DNA of 64,000 nt from Monodelphis domestica (taxonomy: Eukaryota; Chordata; Mammalia; Didelphimorphia; Didelphidae), in contig NC_077231.1 of NCBI RefSeq assembly GCF_027887165.1, forward strand, positions 125,253,987 through 125,317,986, written 5' to 3'. The notes below the pieces were generated by a model. It made no database searches. It was given only the letters and a program-made list of their open reading frames with translations, and had not been told where the DNA came from. This document shows positions 1 through 11,672 of this stretch, one piece after another. Position numbers and translations under genes: made by a program. How positions within the stretch are numbered: the first letter of the stretch is position 1; each line of letters begins with the position of its first letter.

Positions 1-1635
1 GCAAGTCAGATTTAGAGGTTATAGTTAGACATTCTTAGGCTCATCTATTCTGCATTGCTTTGTGGCTTTTAGATATCTTCACTGAAGACTCGAATCTAAA
101 CCAGAGAAAGCTCTAAAAATGTAAACTAATTATAGGTAGTACAGGTCTAAGTTAATATTCTATACACCAATGGTTATTGAGTATAGGACATTTAATCTAG
201 GTAACAGATATCAAAATTAAAAGCAGTAATGCCACAGGCAAAGTCCAGCCTCACTTGCGACTCCAGGGGTTCCCGACAGGTGGCGAATGATCAGTCAAGA
301 AAATAGCTAACGGAAGATAGCTGTATCTTTATGGCCATGGGAATGCTTTGCATCTGATAACTGCTCCACCATCCCCAGGCTTGATGTTTATTTTTATGCC
401 CATTTTCTTGGCACACAGATACATTACCTAACACATGTCTAAATGGAGATAATTGGAAAAGCGATACATTAACTTTTAACAAATCACTTGATTAACATTC
501 TATATTCTTGTATTATGATTACAGATTCTTGACAGAATAAAGGTTTCACTCAAGATGAATGATTTTGTCTCAGGTGGCTTAATTTTCTCATTACCCTGTG
601 AGGAGTTTTGAGCTTACAAACAATCAAGGAAATTTACTTATTAGAAGTAATCAACCAGAAATTCTTAAAGATAATTCAACAATCATATCATTGAGGTTGA
701 AAGGTACTAGGAACACAATTCAGATTTAATATTAGACTGGTCATTTTGTAGGGTTTACTAGGGAGTTTCTGAGTTACTGGTTTGTGAAATCGAGCCACTG
801 AGGCATATTGAAACTTAGTGTGCCTGTAGTGTACCTATACGTATTGTATGGGCCTTTATGATTCATTTGTGTGCTGGCTTCATGAGAATAAGTTTCTGTG
901 AGTGGGAAAGTTCTGGTCTTGGCCAGTAGCTGTGGTTTTACTGGAAATTATGTACCTAAGTAAAAGTTAACCCATGATAGTCTTTTGGGATTGGGTTTGA
1001 GGGTTTGATCTTTTGGTGATGCTTTGGGGAATTAGGGTGCAGGCATTTTGCTCTTGCATTAGTCTCTTGAGACTAGGGAGAATGATAATCATGTCAATTT
1101 CATAGGTAATGGACATTGATGAGAGGGATCATGCAAGGGGGACTGAGTGGGCAATCAGATCTTGCCAAGGGCCACTCTGTGGCCTCCTTAGCTACCATGC
1201 ATCACTTTGCCAAGGCACCATGGCCTGATGGTTCCCAGCACAGTAATATAGTTGAATACCAAGAAGAGAAAAAGACCTGTGCTTGCCCATGCTTCCCCTA
1301 CTTATACCTCTGACTGGAAGCCCAGAAGGCATCCCCCACAAGGGACTTTGGCTCTGGGTTTATATGTCCTGGATTTGAACTGAAGATCCCTGATACTGAA
1401 TCAAGCAGTCATGCTTCTCTCTACTTGTCTGGCTCCTTGACCTTATCTCAGAGTAACTTCAAGAAAATCTTTAAAACAATTGCCTCTGCTGCATTGCGGT
1501 ACAATTGGACATCTTGTGCTGCCAGACCTCCTTCCTTCTCTCTCTTTTTTTATTATTTCCTTTGATATTCTTGACCTTTTGTTCTTCCATATTCTTTGTT
1601 ATTTTTTTTTCTAATTCTTAAAAGTAAGCCTCAGA
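1..1635. other. Intergenic DNA, nothing recognised
   Basis: I see no coding exon, RNA gene or clear repeat family here. Open frames are short and carry no recognisable motifs. A T-rich run sits near 1540-1610. Confidence 0.5.
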
Positions 1636-1639
1636 ATTG

Positions 1640-2095
1640 TCTTGGATCTTTGTGTTGCTGAGAATAGCTGTGATTCACAGTTGATCATCTTACAATATTG
1701 CTGTTACTGTGTATAATGGTCTCCTGGTTCTGACCACTTCACTTTGTATCAGTTCATATAAATCTTTCTAGGTTTTTTTCTGAAAGCATCACAATAGCAT
1801 AATAATATTCTATCACATTCATATTTCACAACTTGTTCAGCTATTCCCCAATTGATGGACATCCATTTAGTTTCCAATTCATTGCTACCACAAAAAAGCT
1901 GCTATAAATAATTTTGTACATAGGTACTAGACAAAGATTGTCCATTTATCTATAGATCTAATGGCTAAACTATCCCATGCTCCATTAATTTGCTTATGGT
2001 ATCACCCTTTATGTCTAAGACATGTACTCATTTTGACCTTATCTTGGTATACAGTGTGAGATGTTGGTCTATACCTAGTTTGTTATGGATTCTTT
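1640..2095 (-). mobile_element. Old L1 LINE fragment, ORF2 3' part
   Basis: Read on the minus strand, the stretch at about 1840-1925 (ctattccccaattgatgg and following bases) matches the C-terminal part of the L1 ORF2 seen at 63.7 kb in this window. Neighbouring bases resemble the rest of an L1 3' portion. It is strongly diverged and has no open frame. The exact limits are uncertain. Confidence 0.65.
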
Positions 2096-2099
2096 AAGA

Positions 2100-3010
2100 G
2101 ATAATTGGACAAAGGTTGAAAATAAGCAATTCTCAAAAGAATTGGCAACTGTTAACAACTATATGAAAAAATGTTCCAAATCATTAACAAATGCCAATTG
2201 AAAAAACATTAGATTTTTACATCATCTTCTGAAAATTGGCAAAGATGATAAAAGATGGGAAGTCAATTTTGCAGGGAAGACAGGCACATTATCTTATTGT
2301 TGTTCTGATCAGAATGACCATTTTGGAAAGCAAATTGGAATTATGCAAATAAAATACCTAAAAGATCTATTTGCACAGAAATTTAATTACTAGGCACACA
2401 TACTCCCCAAATCCCAATAACATGCCAAAATATTTCATATTAGCACTTTCTGTGGCAGTAGTAATGAACTAGCATCAAAGAAGATTCCCATTAGAGGCAG
2501 CTAGGATGAAAACCCAAGTTAAAAACCAGCCTCAGGAACTTATTGGTTGACCTTAGGAAAGTCGCTTAAATTCTGTTCACCTCAGTTTCCTCAACTGTAA
2601 AATGGGGATAATCACAGCACCTATCTTGTCAGGTTGTTGTGGGGATCAAATGAGATAGTATTTGTAAAGTGCTTAGAATGCCTGGCACATAATAAGCACC
2701 CTACACATGCTTATTACCTTCCCTCCCTTTCCTCTCATCCCATCACTAAGATTCATTCAATTGGGAATGAATAAAATAATTGTGATTCATGAATACAATA
2801 GAATATTACTGGGTGGATATATTGTACTCTAAGAAATCATGAATATGATGAATACAGAAATATGGAAAGACTTACATAAACTGATTAAGCAGAGTCATTA
2901 AGCAATATACACAATGACAACAATGCAAATAGAAAAAACAATACCGACAAAACAATAGAAAATAAATATTGTAAAATTACAATTGCAAAAAAAGAGTAAG
3001 CATGGTCCAA
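2100..3010 (+). mobile_element. Old L1 LINE 3' fragment split by a MIR-type SINE
   Basis: 2100-2480 resembles the L1 ORF2 C-terminal region in the sense direction, and 2745-3010 resembles the following 3' end. The two halves flank the SINE at 2484-2735, so the SINE appears to have landed in an older L1. There is no open frame. Confidence 0.55.
2484..2735 (+). repeat. MIR-family SINE
   Basis: It has the MIR landmarks in order: a tRNA-like head, a core, cctcagtttcctcaactgtaaaatggggataat, then ttgttgtggggatcaaatgag and a tail like gcctggcacataataagcac. It sits inside the L1 copy listed around it. Confidence 0.85.
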
Positions 3011-3538
3011 AGGAAGAGATATACCTCCTCCATACTTCTCTGTAAAGGTAGGAGGTCCATGAGTGTGGAACAGTGCATATTCTTCTGATTTTCTTTTTAA
3101 GTATTGATCGGCTCTGCTGAATATTATTTATTCCTTTTTTCCCTTTACTTTATTCTTTAAAAATATTCTTTGTTATATGGGATGATTCTCTGAGATGGTG
3201 TAGGGGGAGGAATACTAGGAGAAATTTAGATGGTAAAAAGCAAAAGGTACCAATAAAATTATTTTTAAGGGAAATAATGTTTCCCTTGACCTCTACTCTC
3301 TCTTTACTTGTTTGCTGAGCTAACTGAACCATTTGAGCCTACCTGGGAGGGATGAACAAGGGGGATACTGACTTTATTCCATCCTATGGTAACTGTCAGC
3401 ACTGAGCAACTAAAGCAAATGCCATGCATAGGTGACCTTGAGCTTAAGTTTCAGTTTGCCGTTTCCAATTTGTTTCTTTTTTAACTATAGGTAACTAAGA
3501 AGCAATCCTGAGATGGGAATTAGCTTTGGGAGTTCTGG
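3011..3538. other. Intergenic DNA, nothing recognised
   Basis: No gene, repeat family or RNA could be supported in this stretch. Confidence 0.4.
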
Positions 3539-3783
3539 CATATTGTAATTGCTGTTTAGTTATTTCAGTGGCATCTAACTCTTCTCAATCTCATTTGGGT
3601 TTTTTTGCTAAAGACACCAGAGTGGTTTGCCATTCCTTTCTCCAACTCATTTTATAGATAAGGAAACTGAGGCAAACAGAGTCACATAGCTAGTAAGTAT
3701 CTGAGGCCAGATTTGAACTCAGGAAGAGGAGTCTTTCGGACTCCAGACCCTGCACTGTATGCATTGAGCCACCTAGCTACCTT
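3539..3783 (-). repeat. MAR1-type SINE
   Basis: On the plus strand it runs from tgctgtttagttatttcag through gagtggtttgccattcc and aaggaaactgaggcaaac to ccacctagctacc. That is the reverse of the marsupial MAR1 SINE, whose 3' end pairs with an RTE-type LINE. The second copy at 56.45 kb is in the opposite orientation. Confidence 0.8.
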
Positions 3784-3839
3784 AACTGGAATTGTGGTAG
3801 ATATTTATAATGCCACCTTTCTAAGAGAAGATGACCTCT

Positions 3840-4066
3840 GGGGGAAGCTGGGTGGCTCAGTGGATTGAGAGCCAGGTCTAGAGGCAGGAGATCCTAGGTT
3901 CAAATCTGGCCTCAGACACTTCCTAGCTTTGTGACCCTGGGCAAGTCACTTGACCCCCATTGCCTAGTCCTTACCATTTTCCTGCCTATACACTATATTG
4001 ACTCTATACACTATATTGATACACTATATTGACTCTAAGATGGAGGGTAAGGGTTTAAAAAAAACC
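3840..4066 (+). repeat. Marsupial tRNA-derived SINE (SINE1 type)
   Basis: It contains the tRNA-like A box region (gctgggtggctcagtggat), the B box (ggttcaaatctgg), the gtgaccctgggcaagtcact core and a tail ending in ggagggtaagggtttaaaa. Near 3990-4037 the tail has a local triplication of a tacactatattgactc-like unit, which other copies lack. Confidence 0.9.
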
Positions 4067-4400
4067 AACTAAAATACTGGGATCTATGAATCAAAGGGTA
4101 TCAAATACTATGTGCAGTTCTAAGCACCTACTTCTGATCATTGGTAAATGGGAGAGCACCTTAGAATCGGGCAACTAAGATGCTAGGGGGACTTGACTTC
4201 ATATGGGGTTTGGTTGAAATAACAAAGGACATTTAGCCTGGAGAAGAGGTGTCTTATGGAATCTTATTGGGGTGGGGGCCAGGATATACAATAAATATCT
4301 TCTAATATATCAAGGGCTCTCAGGTGTAAAAAGGAATAGACCTGTTCTGTTTGGTCTTGAAAGGTAGAACTTTAGGCTTAAGGAAAGGACATACTTTCTA
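4067..4400 (+). mobile_element. CR1/L3-like LINE, 3' end
   Basis: The stretch around 4110-4370 has the order cagttctaagcacctac, ggcaactaagatgctaggg, acatttagcctggagaagag. This corresponds to the conserved 3' coding end of CR1-clade LINEs (a sequence of the LFSLEKRRL type). It is diverged and non-coding here. Confidence 0.65.
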
Positions 4401-4729
4401 ACAAGTACAATTTTGCAAACATTTTTCCTTTTTGGAAAAATTTCCTTTTGCTCCATTTTTCCTTAATGGGAAGTAATTCTTCTTTAATGGAAAAATTAAT
4501 CTCCCAGTGAAGTGGGAAACCTCATCAACCTGAAATCAGCCTTGTTATTCACACCTCACTGCTACCCTCTGATTTTCTGAAGGGAAAACAGAGACATGAA
4601 CTTCAAAATTTCTATTTAAGGAGGGGGCACACAACAGACATCTCTTCATTTCTCAGCTGAATGCATTTTGTCTGGATTTCTCCAGACTGGGCACCTCCTC
4701 CCCACCTTTTTAGCTTTCTTTTGTTCTTT
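4401..4729. other. Intergenic DNA, nothing recognised
   Basis: T-rich and A-rich low-complexity stretches around 4415-4500 are the only visible structure. Confidence 0.4.
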
Positions 4730-4852
4730 GTTTTCCCTTATTAGATTTTAAGCTCCTTGAAGGCAGAAATTGCCTTAAAAAAAAATTGTATAAGCAGCCC
4801 TTAGCATAGTGCTTGGCACTTAGAAGGTGCTTAATATATGCTTATTAACTTC
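4730..4852 (+). repeat. L2-type LINE tail
   Basis: It shows the L2 3' signature: attagattttaagctccttgaagg, then agcatagtgcttggcacttag and a gtgcttaatatatgcttatt end. Confidence 0.75.
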
Positions 4853-5039
4853 TGATTATTGACTTTAAGCAATCTTTAAGTAAATGCTCTATAAAAAGTT
4901 TATTGAGTACTGCTATTATGGGATGTTTAAGGGTAAGAAACAAGAGGTAAACATATAGATATTTTGAGTTTATTAATGGGGAAATGGGATAGGAATGAGG
5001 GTAATAAGGAGAAGGGAAATTTCTAAATCTTATCCCCAA

Positions 5040-6235
5040 AACTAATTTCCCCTAATAACTATCCTATTGGCTAATTTCCTAAGCTAAATAAATTAAGTCC
5101 CACATAAATAATATCTTACAAAGTTGAGTCCAAGATGGGCCAAAGTCCAAAAGGAAAGATAACAGCTCCCAGCCAAGTAGATTGTTAATTTTATGGTTGG
5201 ACCTGAATTAATTAATTGGTGATCACCAGGGATTTAATTACTAAATTCCAAAATGAATTACTCAAGTAAATGAAATTTATGGTAGTTTATTTAACAATAG
5301 AGTGTAGATATTAAGGAAGAGAGAAAAGGAGAGGGGGGAACTCACTTATGCAAATACATGTAACAATAGATATAAGTGTGCTATGTACATAATTTATACA
5401 CACACATATAGTACATACATATAATATATAAATATAAGTGATACACATGCACATATATACTTATATACACTTCATATTTATACATATGTTACATACATAT
5501 ATATGTGTACACTATAATACAATTAATTTACAATCCTGTTATACATACTTTTTACATATATTTACAATTTTGTTTGATATGCAATGTCATATATTATTTG
5601 TGTTGTGTAATATATACAAGTCAGTATCTAATTTTCTTATCTACTTAATCCTACCTAACTAATCCCTATCTTCAAAATTCTTCTGTTTAACTAGATTTCT
5701 ATACTTAAACTAAATCTAAGTATCTAACTACGTTTTGTTAGTAACTAACTTATCTATGGCTAATTATAACAATGTTAGTACCCTAACTTTACATTGTTTC
5801 ACTCATTTAAGTAGTGATTCAGTGTAGCCTAACCATGTTTATGTTATGTTATTACTTTTGATATGTTATGTTGTTTTGCTAGTGTAATGTTTTTATGTTA
5901 TTATTATATTATATAGTTTATTACTGTTATGTTAGTGTTATGTTACCATTGCATGCAATATATACTTACTACTTCAGATCTTTCCTTCTCTTCTCATCTC
6001 CTCTTGCTTGAAGAATTCTTCTGCAATTCCATAGTAGTAAATATATTTGTGTTTGTGTGAATAAGTGCTACGTTATTTTGTGCTATAATACATTACCCCT
6101 GAAGTATTAATTCATTAGTCCATTAATCCTGTAATCCTCTTCATTGCAAATTTCTCAAAGTTCTTAAAATTATAAGTTTTTAGTCTTTTAACAATGTCCA
6201 TCAATTCCTGAATTCTTCTCTTCATTTGCATTGTC
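5040..6235. other. AT-rich DNA between repeats; possible 3' flank of the ERV
   Basis: No gene is visible. The stretch is very AT-rich. The sequence at 5040-5350 could belong to the terminal part of the adjoining retroviral relic, but I could not define paired repeat ends, so this remains a guess. Confidence 0.35.
5385..5525. repeat. TA/CA-rich microsatellite-like tract
   Basis: Repeated atacata, tatata and cacaca runs form a degenerate simple-repeat tract. The short open frames it creates (Ile/Tyr/His-rich) are by-products of the repeat. Confidence 0.8.
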
Positions 6236-6239
6236 CACT

Positions 6240-8945
6240 TCTATCCTCTTCCACAGGAATGGTCCTCTCCTTACTGATCTTTTTGACTGCAGACTCAATT
6301 TGATTGATGATTCTAATTTTCTACGATGCCTTCTTCATTTTCTTCTTCGATGATTTGTACATTTTCATTATTAATACCACCATGTGCTAATTTTATATGT
6401 GAACAATGATACCATGAATCTCTACCCAAAACTTTTACTGAAGATAGAGAAACTAACACAACAGTGTAAGGACCTAACCAACTCTCTTGTGTTGCTGATG
6501 TTTTAGCAAAATTTTGATCTATAACATATCTCCTGGTTTGTAATTGTGGAGAGAATAGTCCAAAGGACCAGTTTGAATTAATACTCCCATATCATGTAAT
6601 TCTTTGAATCTTTGTTGTAAAGAACTTAAGTAAGAAACAAATTGACAATCTCCTCCTAAAAGAGATGTATAAACTGTCTGACAAGTTTTTGCCTGTAGTG
6701 CAGCATGTCCAAAGAGCATTTCATAGATGATATATGTATATCTGTTCTTGGTCTCATACATAGGTAAAACAAAGCTATGGGAAGAATCTCTGGCCATTTG
6801 AGATGAGTTTCAGCACAGAGCTTCCCCATCATAGTCATGAGTTCCCACTTTATGGGCTCCACCTGACCTGAACTTTGTGCATGATAAGGAACATGATATT
6901 TTGGTGTTATTCCTAGATTCTCATAGACTCTTTTCAGGATGTCTTGGGTGAAATGAGATCCCTTATCAGAGTCTAAGTGGTACTCCAAATCTAGGTATAA
7001 TTTCATTAATAAACACTTTCACCACAAAGCTAGCTGTATTTGCATTTGATGGAAAAGTTTCAGGTCATTTGGTCAATCTGTCAACAATTACCAAGCAAAA
7101 CTTTTCTCTTCCAGCTTTTGGCATGCTGATGTAATCAATTTGCAGACTCTCAAATGGACAATATGCTAAAGGTCTACCACCTAAACCTTTCTGTCTGATT
7201 GTCCCTTGATTGAATTTTTGACAAACAGAATAGCTTGAGAAGATCTTATTTGCTACAATACTTTTTCCAGGAGCTACCCATTGTCTCTTTATGGTGTCAG
7301 TTACAGCTTGAGTACCAAAATGACCTTTTGTGTGGATGGCTTGACAAAAATAGGTATACAGGTCTTTTGGTAATAGCAGTTTTCCAGTATCTGCTACCTA
7401 TATGCCATGTTCTTTTCTTGTTCCAAACTTCTCCTTCCATTTTTGTATTTCTGAGTCCACATAAGCTTTTTTTTTTTTAAACATTATTTTATTTGGTCAT
7501 TTCCAAACATTATTCATTGGAAACAAAGATCATTTTCTTTTCCTCCCCCACCCCACCTCTCCCATAACCAACACATGATTCCACTGGGTATCACATGTGT
7601 TCTTGATTCGAACCCATTTCCGTGTTGTTGGTATTTGCATTTACATAAGCTTTTTCTAGACCATCAGATTCATTAGTTGATAACTTCATAACATACATTG
7701 GAGCATTTTTAGCAGCAAATTTTGCAGTTACATCAGCTCTATGATTTCCTTTAGAGACTGAAATCCCTGCTGTAAGTGTGACTTCTACAATGGATGACCA
7801 CTAGCTGTTTAGGTTTCTGGATAGCATCCAACAACTCAGTTATTATTTCTGAATGAGCAATTGGTTTTCCTGATGCAGTAATAAAACCTCATTGTTTCCA
7901 GATCTTTCCTGTAGCATGATGAATGGAAAAAGCATGATGAGAGTCTGTGTAAATGTTTGCACTTTTACCATCAGCCAGAAGACATGCTTGCTTTAAAGCA
8001 ACCAACTCTGCATCTTGAGCACTAAGGTTACTAGATAATGATCCATACCACAGTGTCTCAAATTCTGTGACAACTGCAGCACCTGTACATCGAATTCCAT
8101 TAGACAAATATGAAGAGCCATCTGTGAAACCAAGTCTGGATTTTTGATTGGAGTGTCTTCAACTCAATGTTTTCACTACTTAGAAGTATAATTTCATACT
8201 TAGATATTTGTTGGTTGGAATATGCTTGAGTACAAAATTTCCTCATTAGTGCTTCTATTTGATATGAACAATATACAGTCAATGGACATCCCAAAACTAA
8301 ATCTGATGACTTTTGGACTAACACAGCTGCAGCTGCTATACCCCTTAGACAAGGCACTGTACCAGCAGCAATCGAATCTAGCTGACAACTATAGTATCCA
8401 ATTGTACGATAACTTTGTCCTTAAGTCTGTGTCAATACAGCAGAAGCAATTCCTTTGGTCTCATTCACAAACAATTGAAAAGGTTAATGAGATATATCCC
8501 CAGTGCCAGTACATTGAATCATTGCTCATAATTTACACAGTAAATCCCTACCAAGAAGGTTCTTGGAACAGTCTGGCATACAAAGAAATGCATTCTCCAC
8601 AGATAAAGGACCTAAACTTATCATTTTAGGTAGTAATTTTGCTATTCTCTCTGGTTTTCTGGTAACTCCAATCACTTCCATAGTACCAACAACTTTATAA
8701 TCTTTAGGAAGACTTTGCAAAACTGATTTACTGACTCCAGTATCCACCAAAAGATCATATAGCTGATCCCCTATAGTTACAGAAACATAGGTTCAGTGCT
8801 GTTTGGAGGTTGGAAGGTTTCAAGAACTGGTACAAGCACAGTAACATCAGTACAAAGCTCAGTCATTTTCTGTCCATCCAAGGTTACATCTGCTTGAATT
8901 ACAGTATGTAATAGAGAGGACTCTCTTGTTCAGCTATGGGTTGGT
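6240..8945 (-). mobile_element. Class I (gammaretrovirus-like) endogenous retrovirus, degraded pol region
   Basis: On the minus strand, in genomic order from 8.95 to 6.2 kb, protease-like, RNase H-like and integrase-like parts of a class I retroviral pol can be recognised. The best marked are a DTG-type protease motif near 8745, an RNase H region at about 7.9-8.4 kb and an integrase region at about 6.5-7.0 kb. No gag or env was recognised, and no LTR pair could be assigned with confidence. It is clearly broken, with many disruptions. The divergence and the later L1 insertion inside it indicate an old copy. Confidence 0.85.
7471..7642 (-). mobile_element. L1 3'-end fragment inserted in the ERV
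   Basis: It starts with a T run (the poly-A tail of a minus-strand insertion) and continues through ggtcatttccaaacattatt and cactgggtatcacatgtgtt, the same sequence as the L1 tail at 59.3 kb. Short direct repeats, acataagctttt, lie at 7459-7470 and 7643-7654 and mark the target-site duplication. It is severely 5'-truncated and younger than the ERV it interrupts. Confidence 0.85.
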
Positions 8946-9245
8946 CTCTGAGATTCTTTTCAAAATGGAGATATTATGATTCTAATAATTTTCCTTATAT
9001 ATCTAATCACTTTCCTTATATAATTTCAAATTGTTTTCTAGAAAGTTGGTCTATTTCATAGGTTCACCAGCAGTCTTATTACAAATTCCCCACACTGATT
9101 TTTTCTATCTCACATTATTTGCCAATTTGATGAATATAAAGGTAACAAGTGAGGCTTGATATAATTTGTATTTCTCTGATTATTTATTATTTTTCAGATG
9201 ATAATTGACAATTTGATTTTTAACTTTTAAAAACTGTTTATTCAT
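8946..9245 (-). mobile_element. Old L1 LINE fragment
   Basis: Read on the minus strand it corresponds to L1 ORF2 C-terminal sequence. It shares the ccaaccattctggagggcaattt-like portion seen at about 63.58 kb and the preceding region. It is diverged, with no open frame. Confidence 0.6.
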
Positions 9246-9249
9246 ATCC

Positions 9250-9425
9250 TATGACCACTTAACAATGACTCTAGAATCAGAGGACCAGTTCCTGTATCTT
9301 TGATACTTACTACCTGGGTGACATTGGGCAAGTTATTTTTTCTCTCTTTGACTGTGTTCTTAAATATAAAATAAGGAGATTAGGCTAGATGGTCTCCAAG
9401 GAATCTTTGAACTTTATCTGTGACC
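9250..9425 (+). repeat. MIR-family SINE
   Basis: tagaatcagaggaccagtt, acctgggtgacattgggcaagtt, ctttgactgtgttcttaaatataaaataagg and agatggtctccaaggaatct follow the order of a MIR/CORE-SINE copy. Confidence 0.7.
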
Positions 9426-9624
9426 CCCAAATATTTAAGACTCTCAGAGAATGATAACCTTCTAATCCTTAACTTCTCCAAATTCAACTTGAAATCTCTA
9501 CTCTGCTTCAAAATTCCATCTTCTCCCTGAACTTGGCCATATTTCATTGAGCCTTAGTCATATGTCCTCAGGATAATTGAATCATCTTCCTATAGGAATA
9601 GAAAAAGTATGCTTGGTCATTTAA

Positions 9625-9735
9625 TCAGTTGGTCATTAAATTTTAAGAGCCTACTATGTGTCAGGCACTAAGTTCTTGGTGAAACAAATGCAGATAGTTC
9701 TTCCTCACAGGAAGTTCATAATCTAATGGGGGTAG
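9625..9735 (+). repeat. MIR3/L2-like tail fragment
   Basis: gagcctactatgtgtcaggcactaagttct followed by cacaggaagttcataatct matches the common mammalian MIR3-like segment. Confidence 0.6.
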
Positions 9736-9739
9736 AAAT

Positions 9740-11165
9740 CATATACAAGAAGCTGAAAGTGGAGGGTGTAAAGGGAAAGAATGGGGAAGGTACCTGAGGG
9801 GAGGGCAGGATGGGGCTGGCAGGATGGAGAAATCTAAAAGGAATGCAGCTGGGTGAGAAATGAAAAGATGGCTGTGATGAGTGACCTACTTAAATGGAGG
9901 TTTTGGGAGGAATTCTTCAGTCCATCCTCTAATCACAGAGGTCCTAAGGCAGAAGGTACTGGTGAAGTGTGAGTACCAAGGCTGATACTGGTCTTGCAGG
10001 ATGATGAGGTTCCTGGGCATATGATGAAGTACAAAGGAGTACAGTCAGATGAGAAATGGATACTGTATAGTATTTTATTATTAGCATAGAATCAATAAGT
10101 TATAATATAATATACAATAAAACACCTTCTGTTCAACTGTGAGCCTGCAGTCTTTTCCAAGATCAGTTCATACTTAGCCTGCTATATAGTTTTAGGGAAT
10201 GTATCACTTAATTTTTAGCCCCCATGGTAGTGCCTCTTTTAGATAGACAAATAAGAATTAAGTAACACAGCAACTATTGTTTGACTTTCTCATTCAGTAG
10301 GGCAAATCATTGGATGAATACTCAGAAACTTGAACCTAGGACCTTGCCTCCTATTTCTCAGCACATAACAATAACCCAGGATCCAGGGATAATTGAAATT
10401 TTTAGAGCTTGGTGGTTTTGTTTTTTGTCCAACAGAGAGGGACCTCAAACTGTTTTTCATTGTTGCTAATTAATCAATTTAGAAATAGTGGAAGTAATTG
10501 TTATTTTTGAGAACAAACGGCAAAATCTGAAATAGTTTTATTGGTCATTTGATAAAAAGAGAGCTAGAAAGGAGGTATATGCTTCCCTCTCCAAAGTGTT
10601 GGCAAGTTTATATTATATATTTATACTACATTATAGGATTTCAACAAAGGTTTTCACACACAAGTCACACATGAATTGCATGAAGGGAACCCAAAACATA
10701 AGACTAGGTGGGCCCTAAACAAGACCAGAGTGTGTTAACCCAAAACAAAAATGGTTTAAGTGGATACAGGACCTGGGGAAATCCATAATACCTTGTAATC
10801 ATTTCTAGCATTCCTAGAGAGTTACTGGGGTCAGGAGACTTTCTGGGTATAGACAACCTCTAACCACATAAAAGCTGGATTTAAACAGTGTAATAATTTT
10901 CCCAAACAATATGAGAAATCACTTTCTCTACAAGATTTAGCAAGCACTCTTAGAAAGAGAAGCCTGCTACCATTCCACTCTGCTATTCCTCTGGTCAGCC
11001 TAACCACCAGACCTTTAGTCCATGGTATCTGTCATATTGCTGCATGACATCACTTCCTAGCAAACTCTTTTCCTACAGCAGAAAGACAGAGTGAAATGGG
11101 TCCTTATGAATGAAGGAGCGCTAGGGTAAGGGAGTGGTGAGTTGAGTCAATTTATCAAGTTATTC
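9740..11165. other. Intergenic DNA, nothing recognised
   Basis: No exon, RNA or assignable repeat. Open frames, such as 10281-10469 on plus, are short and lack motifs. Confidence 0.45.
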
Positions 11166-11169
11166 CTCT

Positions 11170-11672
11170 AGTTAAATGATAAAATGCCCAGAATCCTGTT
11201 TTGCATTCAAAGTCCTTTACAACTTGGCCTTTTCCTACCTTTTCAGTAGTACTCTTTTACAATACTTTTCTCTTTGAACCTCCCTTACCCCTGACATACT
11301 CTTTGCGCTAGAGATGCTATCCTTTTTTGCGTGATGTTCTTTCTGTGCATTTCTTTGTCGATTTCTCATCCCTGGAATACTCTCCCTCCTCATCTCTGCT
11401 CCTGGCTTCTCTGACTTCCTTTGAATCCCAGCTTAAATCCTGCCTTCTACAGGAAGCCTTTCTTTATCTCTTTTAAAACTAGTCTTCCTTCAGCTGATTA
11501 TCTCCAATTTATTCTGCATTGTTTGTACCTAATTGTTTTTCAAAGTCTTCCCTTTTGGGAATTCCTTGAGGGCAAGGACTAGCTTTTGCCTCTTTTGTAC
11601 CCCCAGCTCATAGCATAATTCTTGGCACATAATTGGCACTTAATAAATATATTTGTTGAATGAATGAATTGT
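11170..11672 (+). mobile_element. L2 LINE, 3' end
   Basis: The pyrimidine-rich L2 3' region is well preserved: catccctggaatactctcc, gaatcccagcttaaatcctgcc, tacaggaagcctttc, then ccttgagggcaaggactag, cttggcacataattggcact and taataaatatatttgttgaatgaatg. Confidence 0.9.

Noticed and set aside
3840-3960. tRNA-like boxes (ctcagtggattgagagcc and ggttcaaatc)
   Set aside because: They belong to the tRNA-derived heads of SINEs, which recur many times, and no cloverleaf with an acceptor stem is present.
5438-5662. 74-codon Ile/Tyr/His-rich frame
   Set aside because: It is produced by the TA/CA-rich simple repeat.
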